A stretch of 43,104 bases of DNA, from NCBI RefSeq assembly GCF_001995215.1, contig NZ_MUXN01000034.1, positions 1 to 43,104 on the forward strand, read 5' to 3'. The notes beneath the pieces were generated by a model. It was not told the origin of the DNA and searched no databases. It saw nothing but the letters and a program-made list of their open reading frames with translations. Below are positions 33,245 to 41,975 of this stretch, piece by piece. The position numbers and the translations under genes are program-made. How positions within the stretch are numbered: position 1 is the first letter of the stretch; each line of letters starts with the position of its first letter. This DNA comes from Amycolatopsis azurea DSM 43854. GTDB taxonomy: Bacteria > Actinomycetota > Actinomycetes > Mycobacteriales > Pseudonocardiaceae.

Positions 33245-34840
33245 ATGGACATCGTTGTCCGCTCCGCTCTGGTCGCCGACGGCACTGGGGATCCGCTCAC
33301 CAGGCACGACGTGGGCATCTCCGGTGGCCGGATCGCCAGTGTCGCCGAACCCGGCTCGCTCGCGGGCCGCCGCACCATCGACGCCGAAGGACTCGTGCTC
33401 GCGCCCGGGTTCATCGACATGCATTCGCATTCCGACCTCCAGCTGCTCGCCAACCCGGATCACCTCGCGAAGCTCTCCCAGGGCGTCACGACCGAGGTCC
33501 TCGGGCAGGACGGGCTCTCGTACGCGCCCGTGAACGACGACGTCCTCGCGTCACTGCGCCAACAGCTCGCGGGCTGGAACGACGACCCCGCGGGTTTCGA
33601 CTGGAACTGGCGCTCGGTCGGCGAATACCTCGACCGTCTCGACGCGGGGGTCGCGGTCAACGCGGCCTACCTGGTGCCGCAGGGCACCGTCCGCATGCTC
33701 ACCGTCGGCTGGGAAGACCGGCCCGCCACCGAAGCCGAGATGAACGCGATGAAGGAACTCATCGCGACCGGGCTGGCCGAGGGCGCGATGGGCATGTCGT
33801 CCGGGCTCACCTACACGCCGGGCATGTACGCGACGACCGAGGAACTCGTCGAACTGTGCCGGGTCGTCGGGGAGAGCGGCGGCTTCTACAGCCCGCACCA
33901 CCGCAGCTACGGCAAGGGCGCGCTGGAAGCGTTCGGCGAGATGGTCGACGTCTCCCGCCGTTCGGGCTGCCCGCTGCACCTCGCGCACGCCACCATGAAC
34001 TTCTCGGTGAACAAGGGCAAGGCCGGAAATCTGCTGGAGCTGCTCGACGAGGCGCTCGACGACGGCTGCGACATCACGCTCGACACCTATCCCTATCTCC
34101 CCGGCGCCACCTACCTGTCCGCGCTGCTGCCGAGCTGGTCCACCGAGGGCGGGCTCGACGCCACGCTGGCCAGGCTGTCCGATGTGGACACCCGCGAACG
34201 GATCCGCGCCGAGATCGAGGAGACCGGCTCCGACGGCGCGCACGGCGTGCCGATCGACTGGGAGGCCATCGAGATCAACGGCGTCCGCCGGGACGAGAAC
34301 TCCCACCTCGTAGGGCATTCCGTCGCCGCGTCGGCGCAGCGGGCCGGGAAACCGGCCGCGGAGCTGTACTTCGACGTCCTGCTCTCGGAAAAGCTCGGCA
34401 CGTCCTGCCTGATGCACGTCGGGCACGAGGAGAACGTCCAGGCGATCATGCGGCACCGCACGCACACCGGGGGCAGTGACGGCCTCCTCGTCGGCGCGCG
34501 GCCGCATCCGCGTGCCTGGGGCACGTTCCCGCGCTACCTCGCGCGCTACGTCCGCGAGCTCGGTGTCCTGGACCTCGCCGAATGCGTCTCCCACCTCACC
34601 GGCCGCGCGGCGCACCGCCTGCGACTGACCGACCGGGGTCTCGTCCGCGCCGGATACGCGGCCGACCTGGTGCTGTTCGACCCGGAAACCGTCGCCGACA
34701 CCGCCACGTTCGACGAGCCGCGGCAGCAGGCCGCCGGTATCCCCTATGTCTTCGTCAACGGTGTCGCCGCCATCGACGATGGTCAACCGACCGGCGCCCT
34801 CGCCGGCCGTTCACTGCGGAACCCCGGGAGTGCCCGATGA
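33245..34840 (+). CDS. D-aminoacylase-family amidohydrolase (candidate N-acetylglucosaminate deacetylase)
   Basis: 531-residue metal-dependent TIM-barrel amidohydrolase. The first metal motif is FIDMHSHSDL (H60, H62); later blocks GSDGLLVGARPHPRAWGTFPR and the C-terminal AADLVLFDP match N-acyl-D-amino-acid deacylases. In that family the metal-bridging cysteine lies in a GNCG block; here the block reads GQDG (87-90), with Asp at that position. AGAGGAAG lies seven bases before ATG. It overlaps gntP (ATGA). Removing acetate from N-acetyl-D-glucosaminate (a 2-acetamido acid of D configuration) is a plausible role; N-acetyl D-amino acids are the alternative. Confidence 0.85.
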   Translation: MDIVVRSALVADGTGDPLTRHDVGISGGRIASVAEPGSLAGRRTIDAEGLVLAPGFIDMHSHSDLQLLANPDHLAKLSQGVTTEVLGQDGLSYAPVNDDVLASLRQQLAGWNDDPAGFDWNWRSVGEYLDRLDAGVAVNAAYLVPQGTVRMLTVGWEDRPATEAEMNAMKELIATGLAEGAMGMSSGLTYTPGMYATTEELVELCRVVGESGGFYSPHHRSYGKGALEAFGEMVDVSRRSGCPLHLAHATMNFSVNKGKAGNLLELLDEALDDGCDITLDTYPYLPGATYLSALLPSWSTEGGLDATLARLSDVDTRERIRAEIEETGSDGAHGVPIDWEAIEINGVRRDENSHLVGHSVAASAQRAGKPAAELYFDVLLSEKLGTSCLMHVGHEENVQAIMRHRTHTGGSDGLLVGARPHPRAWGTFPRYLARYVRELGVLDLAECVSHLTGRAAHRLRLTDRGLVRAGYAADLVLFDPETVADTATFDEPRQQAAGIPYVFVNGVAAIDDGQPTGALAGRSLRNPGSAR

Positions 34841-36225
34841 TCGACTGGCTCCAACATTCGACGGGAGGTCTCCTGACCCTCGCCGCCGTCTCGATCGCGG
34901 TGTTGTTGTTCCTCATCATCAAGGTCAAACTGGAACCCTTCATCGCGCTGATCGTGGTCGGCCTGCTGACCGCGCTGGCCGCCGGCCTGCCGGTCGTCCA
35001 GATCGTCGGCTCCGCGCAGAAGGCGTCGGATTCCTTGCTGGAAAAGGGTTTTGGCGGGATCCTCGGGCATATCGCCGCGATCATCGGGCTCGGCACCATC
35101 CTCGGGTCCATTTTGGAGCGTTCCGGCGGGGCGAAGGTGCTCACCAGCGCGCTGCTGCGGGCCATCGGCGAGAAGCGGGCCCCGCTGGCGATGGGTCTCG
35201 CGGGCTTCGTGTTCGGTATCCCGGTCTTCTTCGACATCGGCATCTTCGTGCTGGCGCCACTGGTCTACGTCGCCGCCAAGCAGGGTGGCCGTTCGCTGGT
35301 GCTGTACGCCTTGCCGTTGCTCGCCGGTCTTTCGATCACGCACGCGTTCCTCCCGCCGCACCCCGGTCCGGTGGCCGCGGCGGGCCTGCTGCACGTGGAA
35401 CTCGGCTGGATCATCCTGATGGGCCTGGTCTGCGGCATTCCGGCGTTCCTCGTCGGCGGTGTGCTGTACTCGACCTGGATCGGTAAGCGCGTCGACGTGC
35501 CGGTTCCCGCGGAATTCCTCATCGCCGAGGAGGAAGGCGAGAAGGAAGAGAACCCGCCGTCGCTCAAGCTGGTGGTGGCGATCATCGCGGTCCCGCTGGT
35601 GCTGATCCTGGCGGGGACCTTCGGCAGCATCTGGCTTCCCAAGGAATCCGCGCTCGCCGGCGTCGCCGCGTTCATCGGCACCCCGGCCGTCGCGCTGACG
35701 ATCTCGGTGCTGCTCGCCTCCTGGCTGCTGGGCCTGCGCCGAGGCTTGACGGGCAAGGACTTGAGCGAGCTTTCGGCGAAGTCCCTCCGTCCCGTGGCGA
35801 TGATCCTGCTGGTGGTCGGCGCCGGTGCGTTCTTCGGTGCCGTGCTGTCCGCCACGGGGATCGGCAAGGCCGTCGCCGGTTCGCTGGACAACGCCGGTCT
35901 TCCGGTCATCTTGGCGGCGTACGTGATCAGTTGCGGTATGCGCATCGCGCAGGGTTCGGCGACGGTCGCGATCGTCACCACGAGCGGCATCGTCGCGCCG
36001 ACCGTGGCGACGCTGGGCTACTCGCAGATGCAGCTCGCGCTGCTGGTCGTCGCGATCTCCGCCGGGTCGATCATCGCCTCCCACGTCAACGACGGCGGTT
36101 TCTGGATCATCTCGCGCTACTTCAACATGACGGTGCCCCAGACGCTGAAAACCTGGACCGTATTGGAAACCGTCCTTTCCGTTTCCGGTTTCGGCGTGGC
36201 AGCATTGCTCATGGCAGTGGTTTAA
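34837..36225 (+). CDS. GntP-family sugar-acid permease
   Basis: 462 residues with about 12-14 membrane segments. Conserved features include GFGGILGHIAAIIGLGTILGSILE, FGIPVFFDIGIFVLAPLVY and HPGPVAAAG, all typical of gluconate:H+ symporters. The ATG overlaps the deacetylase stop, with GGGAG six bases upstream. In this locus the expected cargo is a sugar acid such as N-acetylglucosaminate or gluconate rather than a neutral sugar. Confidence 0.92.
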   Translation: MIDWLQHSTGGLLTLAAVSIAVLLFLIIKVKLEPFIALIVVGLLTALAAGLPVVQIVGSAQKASDSLLEKGFGGILGHIAAIIGLGTILGSILERSGGAKVLTSALLRAIGEKRAPLAMGLAGFVFGIPVFFDIGIFVLAPLVYVAAKQGGRSLVLYALPLLAGLSITHAFLPPHPGPVAAAGLLHVELGWIILMGLVCGIPAFLVGGVLYSTWIGKRVDVPVPAEFLIAEEEGEKEENPPSLKLVVAIIAVPLVLILAGTFGSIWLPKESALAGVAAFIGTPAVALTISVLLASWLLGLRRGLTGKDLSELSAKSLRPVAMILLVVGAGAFFGAVLSATGIGKAVAGSLDNAGLPVILAAYVISCGMRIAQGSATVAIVTTSGIVAPTVATLGYSQMQLALLVVAISAGSIIASHVNDGGFWIISRYFNMTVPQTLKTWTVLETVLSVSGFGVAALLMAVV

Positions 36226-36252
36226 ACCACCTGAAAGCTGGGAGAGATCACG

Positions 36253-37383
36253 ATGACCGGACTCGATCGACGCACCTTCCTCGGCGCCGTCGGAGCGGCT
36301 GGACTCACCACCGTTCTGGGTTCCCACCTCGCGAACGCCTCCGAACAGACCTGCGGACCGAAGGGAACCGGGGCCATCTACGTCAGCAGCTACACCAGTT
36401 CCGGGCACGGGCTCGATGTCGCTCACCGGGACGCGACCACGAACGCGGTGGTCGTCGACCGGACGATCCCGGGAGTCAGCAACGCTTCCTGGTTCGACAT
36501 CAGCGCCGACCGCAAGACGCTCTACGTGACCAACGAGGACGAGAACGGTCAGATCTCCGCGCTCAGCCTGGCCGATCCGGTGAAACCCAAGCTGCTCAAC
36601 AAGAAGTCGGCGAAGGGCAAGCACCCGACGCATCTGTGCGTCCACTCGAGCCAGAAGTACGTGCTGGCCGCGAACTACAGCAGCGGCAGCGTCGTCGTCC
36701 TCCCGATCCTCGCGGGCGGGAAGCTCGGCGACGTCGTCGATCTGGCCCAGCACAAGGGCGCCGAGCGGGACGCGCACGCGCACCAGGTGGTCAACGATCC
36801 CACCGGCAAGTGGGTGCTCTCGGTCGACCTCGGCGCGGATTCGGTCTATGTCTACAAACTCGACGTCGCCACCGGGAAACTGAAGCTGAACCAGCAGCTG
36901 AAGCTCCCGTCGGGTGCCGGGCCGCGCCACCTCGCCTTCCACCCGAACGGCAAGTACGCGTACATCCTCGGCGAGCTGCGGGCCGAGGTGACCGTCGCGG
37001 CGTGGGACCCGGCCACCGGGAAACTGACCGCCGGACAGGTCGTCGCGGCCGTTCCGGCGGGTACGCCCGGCGCGCAGTACCCGGGCGAGATCACCACGTC
37101 CAAGGACGGGAAGTTCGTCTACGCGTCCGTGCGCGGGTCGGACACGATCGCGTCGTTCGGTGTCGGCGAGGACGGGAAGTCCTTGAAGCTGCTGAACAAC
37201 GCGCCCGTCGGCGGCGTGTACCCGCGTCACCTCACCCTGGATCCGACCGAACGCTGGTTCTACGTCTCCAGCGACAAGTCCGGCACGCTCAGCTGGCTGC
37301 CGCGTGATCCCGCCACCGGCCTCCCGGGGGCCGTCGCCGGAAAACTGGCGCTCCCCCAGGTCAATTCCGTCTTTTTCGCATAA
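36253..37383 (+). CDS. Tat-exported beta-propeller lactonase
   Basis: 376 residues. A twin-arginine signal (DRRTFLGAVGAAGLTTVLGS, cleaved near ANA|SE) is followed by a seven-bladed propeller of the 6-phosphogluconolactonase (PF10282-type) family. Blocks include IYVSSYTSSGHGLDV, DAHAHQVV, GAGPRHLAFHPNGKYAY and YPRHLTLDPTERWFYVSS. Export makes a phosphorylated cytosolic lactone an unlikely substrate. An extracellular sugar lactone, such as that formed by C1 oxidation of a chitin end, is more plausible. GGAGAG lies seven bases before ATG. Confidence 0.88.
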   Translation: MTGLDRRTFLGAVGAAGLTTVLGSHLANASEQTCGPKGTGAIYVSSYTSSGHGLDVAHRDATTNAVVVDRTIPGVSNASWFDISADRKTLYVTNEDENGQISALSLADPVKPKLLNKKSAKGKHPTHLCVHSSQKYVLAANYSSGSVVVLPILAGGKLGDVVDLAQHKGAERDAHAHQVVNDPTGKWVLSVDLGADSVYVYKLDVATGKLKLNQQLKLPSGAGPRHLAFHPNGKYAYILGELRAEVTVAAWDPATGKLTAGQVVAAVPAGTPGAQYPGEITTSKDGKFVYASVRGSDTIASFGVGEDGKSLKLLNNAPVGGVYPRHLTLDPTERWFYVSSDKSGTLSWLPRDPATGLPGAVAGKLALPQVNSVFFA

Positions 37384-37394
37384 GGAGAAATTTC

Positions 37395-38678
37395 ATGAGA
37401 ACTCGCGTGCTCATCGCGGGCCTCGCCGCGGTCGGCCTCGTCGCGGGCTGCGCGCCCGCCCAGAACGCCCCCGCCGCGGGCGGCGGTGACGAGAAGACCG
37501 GCACCGTCCGGGTCTGGCTGTTCGACGAAGCCAACCGCGCGCCCAAGGAGGCCGCGGTCAAGGAGGCGATCGCCGAATTCAAGGCGGCGCATTCGGGTGT
37601 CGAGGTCGACGTCCAGTGGATCCCGGTGGAGGGCCGTGCGGACAAGTTCTCCGGCGCCTTCAACGACCCCGCGAGCGCACCGGACGTCGCCGAGTTCGGC
37701 AACACCGACGTCTCCAGCTACGCCGCCACCGGAGCGCTGGCCGACCTGACCGGCGACCTCTCGTCGTGGAAGGAAGGGGCGGACATCCTCCCGGCGGTGC
37801 TGGAGACGGCGAAGTCCGGCGGCAAGACCTACGGGCTGCCCTGGTTCACCGGCATCCGCGCGTTGTACTACCGCACGGATCTCTTCGCCGAACTCGGCCT
37901 CAAGCCGCCGACGACGCTGGCGGAGCTGACCGAGACCGCGAAGACCATCCGCGCCAAGAAGCCCGAGCTGTACGGTATCTCCGTCGGTGGCAAGTACACC
38001 TACGCGATGCTTCCGTTCCTGTGGGCGCACGGTGGTGAGATCGCCAAGCAGGAAGGCGACAAGTGGAAGTCCACTGTGGACTCCGAGCAGGCCAAGGCGG
38101 GGGTGACGGCGTACTCGAACCTGCTGAAGGCGGACATCTGCCCGCCGGAGCAGTGCGCCAACCTCACCGGGACGCAGAGCATCACGGCGTTCGCGGGTGG
38201 CAAGGCGGGCATGTCGATCGGCGGTGACTTCAACCGCAAGGCCGTCGAAGCCGGCCAGGTGAAGGGCAAGTACGCGATCATCCCGATCCCGGGCACCGAG
38301 GCGGGCAAGATCGCCCCGGCGTTCGCGGGCGGCAACCTGCTCGGCGTGTTCAACGCGACGAAGCGCAAGAGCCTCGCGGTCGAGTTCACCGAACTGCTCG
38401 GTGGCGCGAAGTACCAGGAGAAGATGTACGTCGCCATGGGCAACCTGCCCACGCTCGGCAGCGTCCAGCAGAAGCTCGCCGCGAGCGACCCGTCGGTCAA
38501 GCCGTTCGTCGACACGCTCACCGCGGGCACGAAGTTCGTCCCCGCCACCGCGGCCTGGTCGAAGATCGACGCGCAGAACGTGCTGCCGACCGCGATCCAG
38601 CAGATCGCGACCGGCGGCAAGGACCCCGCGGCCGCGCTCGCGACCGCGTCCGCCGAGATGAACAAGGCGTTCGGCTAA
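37395..38678 (+). CDS. ABC transporter sugar-binding lipoprotein
   Basis: 427-residue family 1 extracellular solute-binding protein. The lipobox LVAGC lies at residues 15-19 (MRTRVLIAGLAAVGLVAGC), so it is anchored outside the membrane. Typical blocks are VRVWLFDEANRAPKEAAVKE, YGLPWFTGIRALYYRTDLFAELGLKPP and FAGGNLLGVF. AAGGAG precedes ATG. It abuts the permease gene. The ligand is probably an amino-sugar oligosaccharide, judged from the GH20 gene downstream. Confidence 0.92.
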   Translation: MRTRVLIAGLAAVGLVAGCAPAQNAPAAGGGDEKTGTVRVWLFDEANRAPKEAAVKEAIAEFKAAHSGVEVDVQWIPVEGRADKFSGAFNDPASAPDVAEFGNTDVSSYAATGALADLTGDLSSWKEGADILPAVLETAKSGGKTYGLPWFTGIRALYYRTDLFAELGLKPPTTLAELTETAKTIRAKKPELYGISVGGKYTYAMLPFLWAHGGEIAKQEGDKWKSTVDSEQAKAGVTAYSNLLKADICPPEQCANLTGTQSITAFAGGKAGMSIGGDFNRKAVEAGQVKGKYAIIPIPGTEAGKIAPAFAGGNLLGVFNATKRKSLAVEFTELLGGAKYQEKMYVAMGNLPTLGSVQQKLAASDPSVKPFVDTLTAGTKFVPATAAWSKIDAQNVLPTAIQQIATGGKDPAAALATASAEMNKAFG

Positions 38679-39638
38679 GTGGTCACGAAAGAAATCCCCC
38701 GCACCACGGCTCCGGCCGTCCCGGCACGGCGGTCCCCCCGCCGTCGCCGGGACGGGCGGGCCGCCCTGCTCTACCTGGCGCCCGGCGGCATCCTGCTGCT
38801 CGCGATGCTGGTGTACCCGATCTACCAGCTCGTCCTGATCTCGTTCTACGACTACGGGCAACCGCAGGCGGTCGGCAACGCGCCGCTGGTGTTCCTCGGC
38901 TTCCAGAACTACACCGACCTGCTGCAGAACATCCAGTTCTGGGAGGTTCTGGCCAAGACACTCGGCTTCACCGCGGTCTGCGTCGTCGGCAGTCTCGCGC
39001 TCGGGACGGGGCTCGCCGTGCTGGCGACCCGGGTCCGCGCGTGGGCGCGGGTCCCGCTGTTCCTGGCGGCACTGGCCGCGTGGGCGACACCGGCGATGGC
39101 GGGGTCCTACGTCTGGCTGTTCCTGTTCGACGCGGACTTCGGCCTGGTGAACGAGGTGCTTTCGGGCCTCGGGTTCACCGGGATGGCGAACCACTCCTGG
39201 ACGTTCGACACCTACAGCACGTTCGGCCTGGTGGCCGCCGAGGTCATCTGGTGCTCGTTCCCCTTCGTCATGGTGACGATGTACGCGGGGCTCAAGGGCG
39301 TGCCGGAGGAGGTCATCGAGGCCGCGTACCTCGACGGCGCGTCGACCTGGCGCACCACGTGGTCGATCACGCTGCCGATGGTGCGGCCGCTGCTGACCAT
39401 CGCCACGATCCAGTCGATCATCTGGGACTTCAAGATCTTCACCCAGATCTACGTGATGACCAACGGCGGAGGCGTGGCCGGGCGCAACCTCGTGCTCAAC
39501 GTCTTCGCCTATCAACAGGCCTTCGCCGGACAGGAATACGGTCTCGGCGCGGCGCTCGGAGTCGTGATGACCTTGCTGCTGCTGTCCATCACCGGGCTGT
39601 ACGTCCGGTCGCAACGCCGGAGCGCGGGATGGGTGTGA
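38679..39638 (+). CDS. ABC sugar transporter permease (MalF-like)
   Basis: 319 residues, six membrane segments after a charged N-terminal tail. The EAA loop reads EEVIEAAYLDGASTWRTTWSITLPMVRP, where the cytosolic ATPase docks. GTG start directly follows the stop of the binding-protein gene. No ATPase gene is present in the locus, so a shared MsiK-type ATPase encoded elsewhere is expected. Confidence 0.94.
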   Translation: MVTKEIPRTTAPAVPARRSPRRRRDGRAALLYLAPGGILLLAMLVYPIYQLVLISFYDYGQPQAVGNAPLVFLGFQNYTDLLQNIQFWEVLAKTLGFTAVCVVGSLALGTGLAVLATRVRAWARVPLFLAALAAWATPAMAGSYVWLFLFDADFGLVNEVLSGLGFTGMANHSWTFDTYSTFGLVAAEVIWCSFPFVMVTMYAGLKGVPEEVIEAAYLDGASTWRTTWSITLPMVRPLLTIATIQSIIWDFKIFTQIYVMTNGGGVAGRNLVLNVFAYQQAFAGQEYGLGAALGVVMTLLLLSITGLYVRSQRRSAGWV

Positions 39639-40504
39639 CGACAGCGCCGAAGACCCGTCGGGTCAAGAAGCCGGGCAGGCTCATCGCGGAGATCATCTGC
39701 GTGGTGATCGCGGGCATGGTCGCGTTCCCGGTGTACTGGATGGTGCTTTCGGCGTTCAAGCCCACCGGGCAGATCCAGGCGGAGAATCCCCGCCCCTGGA
39801 CGCTCACGCCGACCTTGGAGCACTTCGAACGTGTGCTCAGCGGCGAGGGCTTCGCGATGTTCTTCCTGAACAGCGTGATCGTGGCCGTCGTGGTGGTGGC
39901 GTTGTCGCTGCTGCTGTCGTTCCTTTCGGCGGTCGCCCTGACCCGGTTCAACTTCAAGGGCCGGACAGTGCTGCTGGTGATGGTGCTGGTGGCGCAGATG
40001 GTTCCGGTCGAGGCGCTGACCATCCCGCTGTTCTTCCTGATGCGGTCGGTCGGCGACGTCGCGCCCGCGTTCGGCACCAACCACCTCGGTTCGCTGATCC
40101 TGGTGCACCTGGCGTTCAGCCTGCCGTTCGCGATCTGGATGCTGCGCGGTTTCGTCGCCGCGGTGCCGCAGGAACTGGAGGAGGCGTCGAAGATCGACGG
40201 GGCGAGCCGCATGCGGTTCACCTGGCAGATCCTCTTCCCGCTGGTGGCGCCCGGGCTGGTGGCGATCAGCGTGCTGGCGTTCATCCACGCGTGGAACGAC
40301 TTCCTGTTCGCCAAGACGTTCATCATCTCCAACACCGAGAACCAGACGCTCCCGCTGGCGATCCTGGTGTTCTTCAAACCGGAGGACACCGACTGGGGCG
40401 CGGTGATGGCGGGTTCGACCCTGATGACCATCCCGGTGCTGGTGTTCTTCATTCTCGTGCAACGACGACTCGTGTCCGTCATGGGCGGCGCGGTGAAGGG
40501 CTGA
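39629..40504 (+). CDS. ABC sugar transporter permease (MalG-like)
   Basis: 291 residues, six membrane segments (first IAEIICVVIAGMVAFPVYWM). The EAA loop is QELEEASKIDGASRMRFTWQILFPLVAP. ATG 39629 overlaps the previous permease by 10 bases, with GGAG six bases upstream; GTG at 39635 is an alternative. It pairs with the MalF-like subunit to form the channel. Confidence 0.94.
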   Translation: MGVTTAPKTRRVKKPGRLIAEIICVVIAGMVAFPVYWMVLSAFKPTGQIQAENPRPWTLTPTLEHFERVLSGEGFAMFFLNSVIVAVVVVALSLLLSFLSAVALTRFNFKGRTVLLVMVLVAQMVPVEALTIPLFFLMRSVGDVAPAFGTNHLGSLILVHLAFSLPFAIWMLRGFVAAVPQELEEASKIDGASRMRFTWQILFPLVAPGLVAISVLAFIHAWNDFLFAKTFIISNTENQTLPLAILVFFKPEDTDWGAVMAGSTLMTIPVLVFFILVQRRLVSVMGGAVKG

Positions 40505-40505
40505 C

Positions 40506-41918
40506 ATGCCTGGTTTCGAAACCCTGCTCCCCCGTCCCGTCTCGGTGGAACCGCTGCCGGGAGAGTGTCCGGCACCGTCCGAAGTGGACGTCCGCACCGA
40601 CGCCGGGCTGCCCGCCGAGGGCTACCGGCTGGAGATCGACCCGTCCGGCGTGACGCTGTACGCGGCCGACGCCGCGGGCGAGTTCTACGGCCGCCAGACG
40701 CTCCGGCAGCTCATCGGGCCGGACGCGTTCCGGGCCACGCCGATCCACAGTGGACAGCAGACCATCCCGTGCGGTGTGGTCACCGACCACCCGCGGTTCG
40801 GCTGGCGAGGCTGTCTCCTCGACGTGGCGAGGAATTTCCGGACCAAGGCCGAGGTGCTGCGGTTCATCGACCTGATCGCCGCGCACAAGCTCAACGTGCT
40901 CAACCTGCACCTGACCGACGACCAGGGCTGGCGGATCGAGATCGCCGAGTTCCCCAAGCTGACCGAGGTCGGCGGCTGGCGGAAGTCGTCCATGGTCGGA
41001 CGGCACGACGGGCCCGAGCGCGACGGGCGGCCGCACGGCGGGTTCTACACGGTCGATGATCTCCGCGAGATCGTCGCGTACGCCGCCGCTCGTTCGGTGA
41101 CCGTCGTCCCGGAGGTCGACATCCCCGGGCACGCGCGGGCCGCGATCGCCGCCTACCCCGAACTCGGCCCGGAGACCGACGAACCGTGGGAGGTGTGGAC
41201 GAGCTGGGGTATCAGCACGTCACTGCTGAACACGGAAAAGTCCACTGTGGACTTCTTCAAGCGGATCTTCGACCACGTACTGGACATCTTCCCGTCCGAG
41301 GTCATCGCCCTCGGCGGTGACGAGGTGCCCGGCGCGACCGAGGAACACGGCTGGTTCGTCCGCGAGATCGCACAGCATCTGGTCGAACGAGGACGTCGTC
41401 CGCTCGGCTGGGACGAGGTGCTCGAAGCGGGCGATCTGCCGCCGATGGTCATCGGTTCCTGGCAGAGCGAGGCCGCGGGGGCGCGCGCCGCTGCCGCCGG
41501 GCACGACGTCGTCATGTGCCCGGAGGATCACGTCTACCTGGACCACCGGCAGTCCGATCACCCCGACGAGCCGATCCCCGTCGGCTATCTGAGCACGTTG
41601 GAGAGCTTCTACGGCTACGAGCCGGTGCCCGCCGATTTCCCCGAGGGGAAGACGATTCTCGGCGCGCAGGCGCAGGTGTGGGCGGAGCACCTCGACAACG
41701 TGCGGCGAGTGGACTACGTCGCCTTCCCGCGTCTGTGCGCTTTCGCCGAGGTGGCGTGGAGCGACCCCGCGGGACGGGATTACGCGGAGTTCCTGCCGCG
41801 CCTGCGGGATCACCACCTGCCCAGGCTGGACGCGCTGGGCGTCGAGTACCGGCCGCTCGACGGGCCGCACCCCTGGCAGACCCGGCCCGGTGTTCCGGGA
41901 CGGCCTCGCTACAAGTAA
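40506..41918 (+). CDS. Beta-N-acetylhexosaminidase, GH20
   Basis: Glycoside hydrolase 20, 470 residues, releasing terminal N-acetylhexosamine. The catalytic Asp-Glu pair is in ALGGDEVPG, preceded by the substrate blocks NLHLTDDQGWRIEI and VPEVDIPGHARA. An N-terminal GH20b-like domain spans about 1-95. There is no signal peptide, so it acts in the cytoplasm on imported chitobiose-like sugars. ATG begins one base after the permease stop, with GAAGGG five bases upstream. A TCCACTGTGGA site lies within the gene, and another near its start. Confidence 0.94.
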   Translation: MPGFETLLPRPVSVEPLPGECPAPSEVDVRTDAGLPAEGYRLEIDPSGVTLYAADAAGEFYGRQTLRQLIGPDAFRATPIHSGQQTIPCGVVTDHPRFGWRGCLLDVARNFRTKAEVLRFIDLIAAHKLNVLNLHLTDDQGWRIEIAEFPKLTEVGGWRKSSMVGRHDGPERDGRPHGGFYTVDDLREIVAYAAARSVTVVPEVDIPGHARAAIAAYPELGPETDEPWEVWTSWGISTSLLNTEKSTVDFFKRIFDHVLDIFPSEVIALGGDEVPGATEEHGWFVREIAQHLVERGRRPLGWDEVLEAGDLPPMVIGSWQSEAAGARAAAAGHDVVMCPEDHVYLDHRQSDHPDEPIPVGYLSTLESFYGYEPVPADFPEGKTILGAQAQVWAEHLDNVRRVDYVAFPRLCAFAEVAWSDPAGRDYAEFLPRLRDHHLPRLDALGVEYRPLDGPHPWQTRPGVPGRPRYK

Positions 41919-41923
41919 GTCCC

Positions 41924-41968
41924 TGATGGCCCCCTTCCTTGAACCTGGTTCAAGGAAGGGGGCCATCA
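41924..41968. repeat. Intergenic palindrome, TGAAGG family (copy 7, TGATGG variant)
   Basis: Perfect 22-base arms (41924-41945, 41947-41968). The left end is TGATGGCCCCC and the right end GGGGGCCATCA: relative to other copies one base in each arm has changed so that pairing is kept. It begins five bases after the GH20 stop and overlaps the likely ribosome-site region of the next gene. Confidence 0.9.
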
Positions 41969-41975
41969 TGTCCTC

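Noticed and set aside
34783..37230. 815-codon minus-strand frame opposite gntP and the lactonase gene
   Set aside because: Low-complexity R/D/Q/H composition and no family match; a mirror of real coding sequence.
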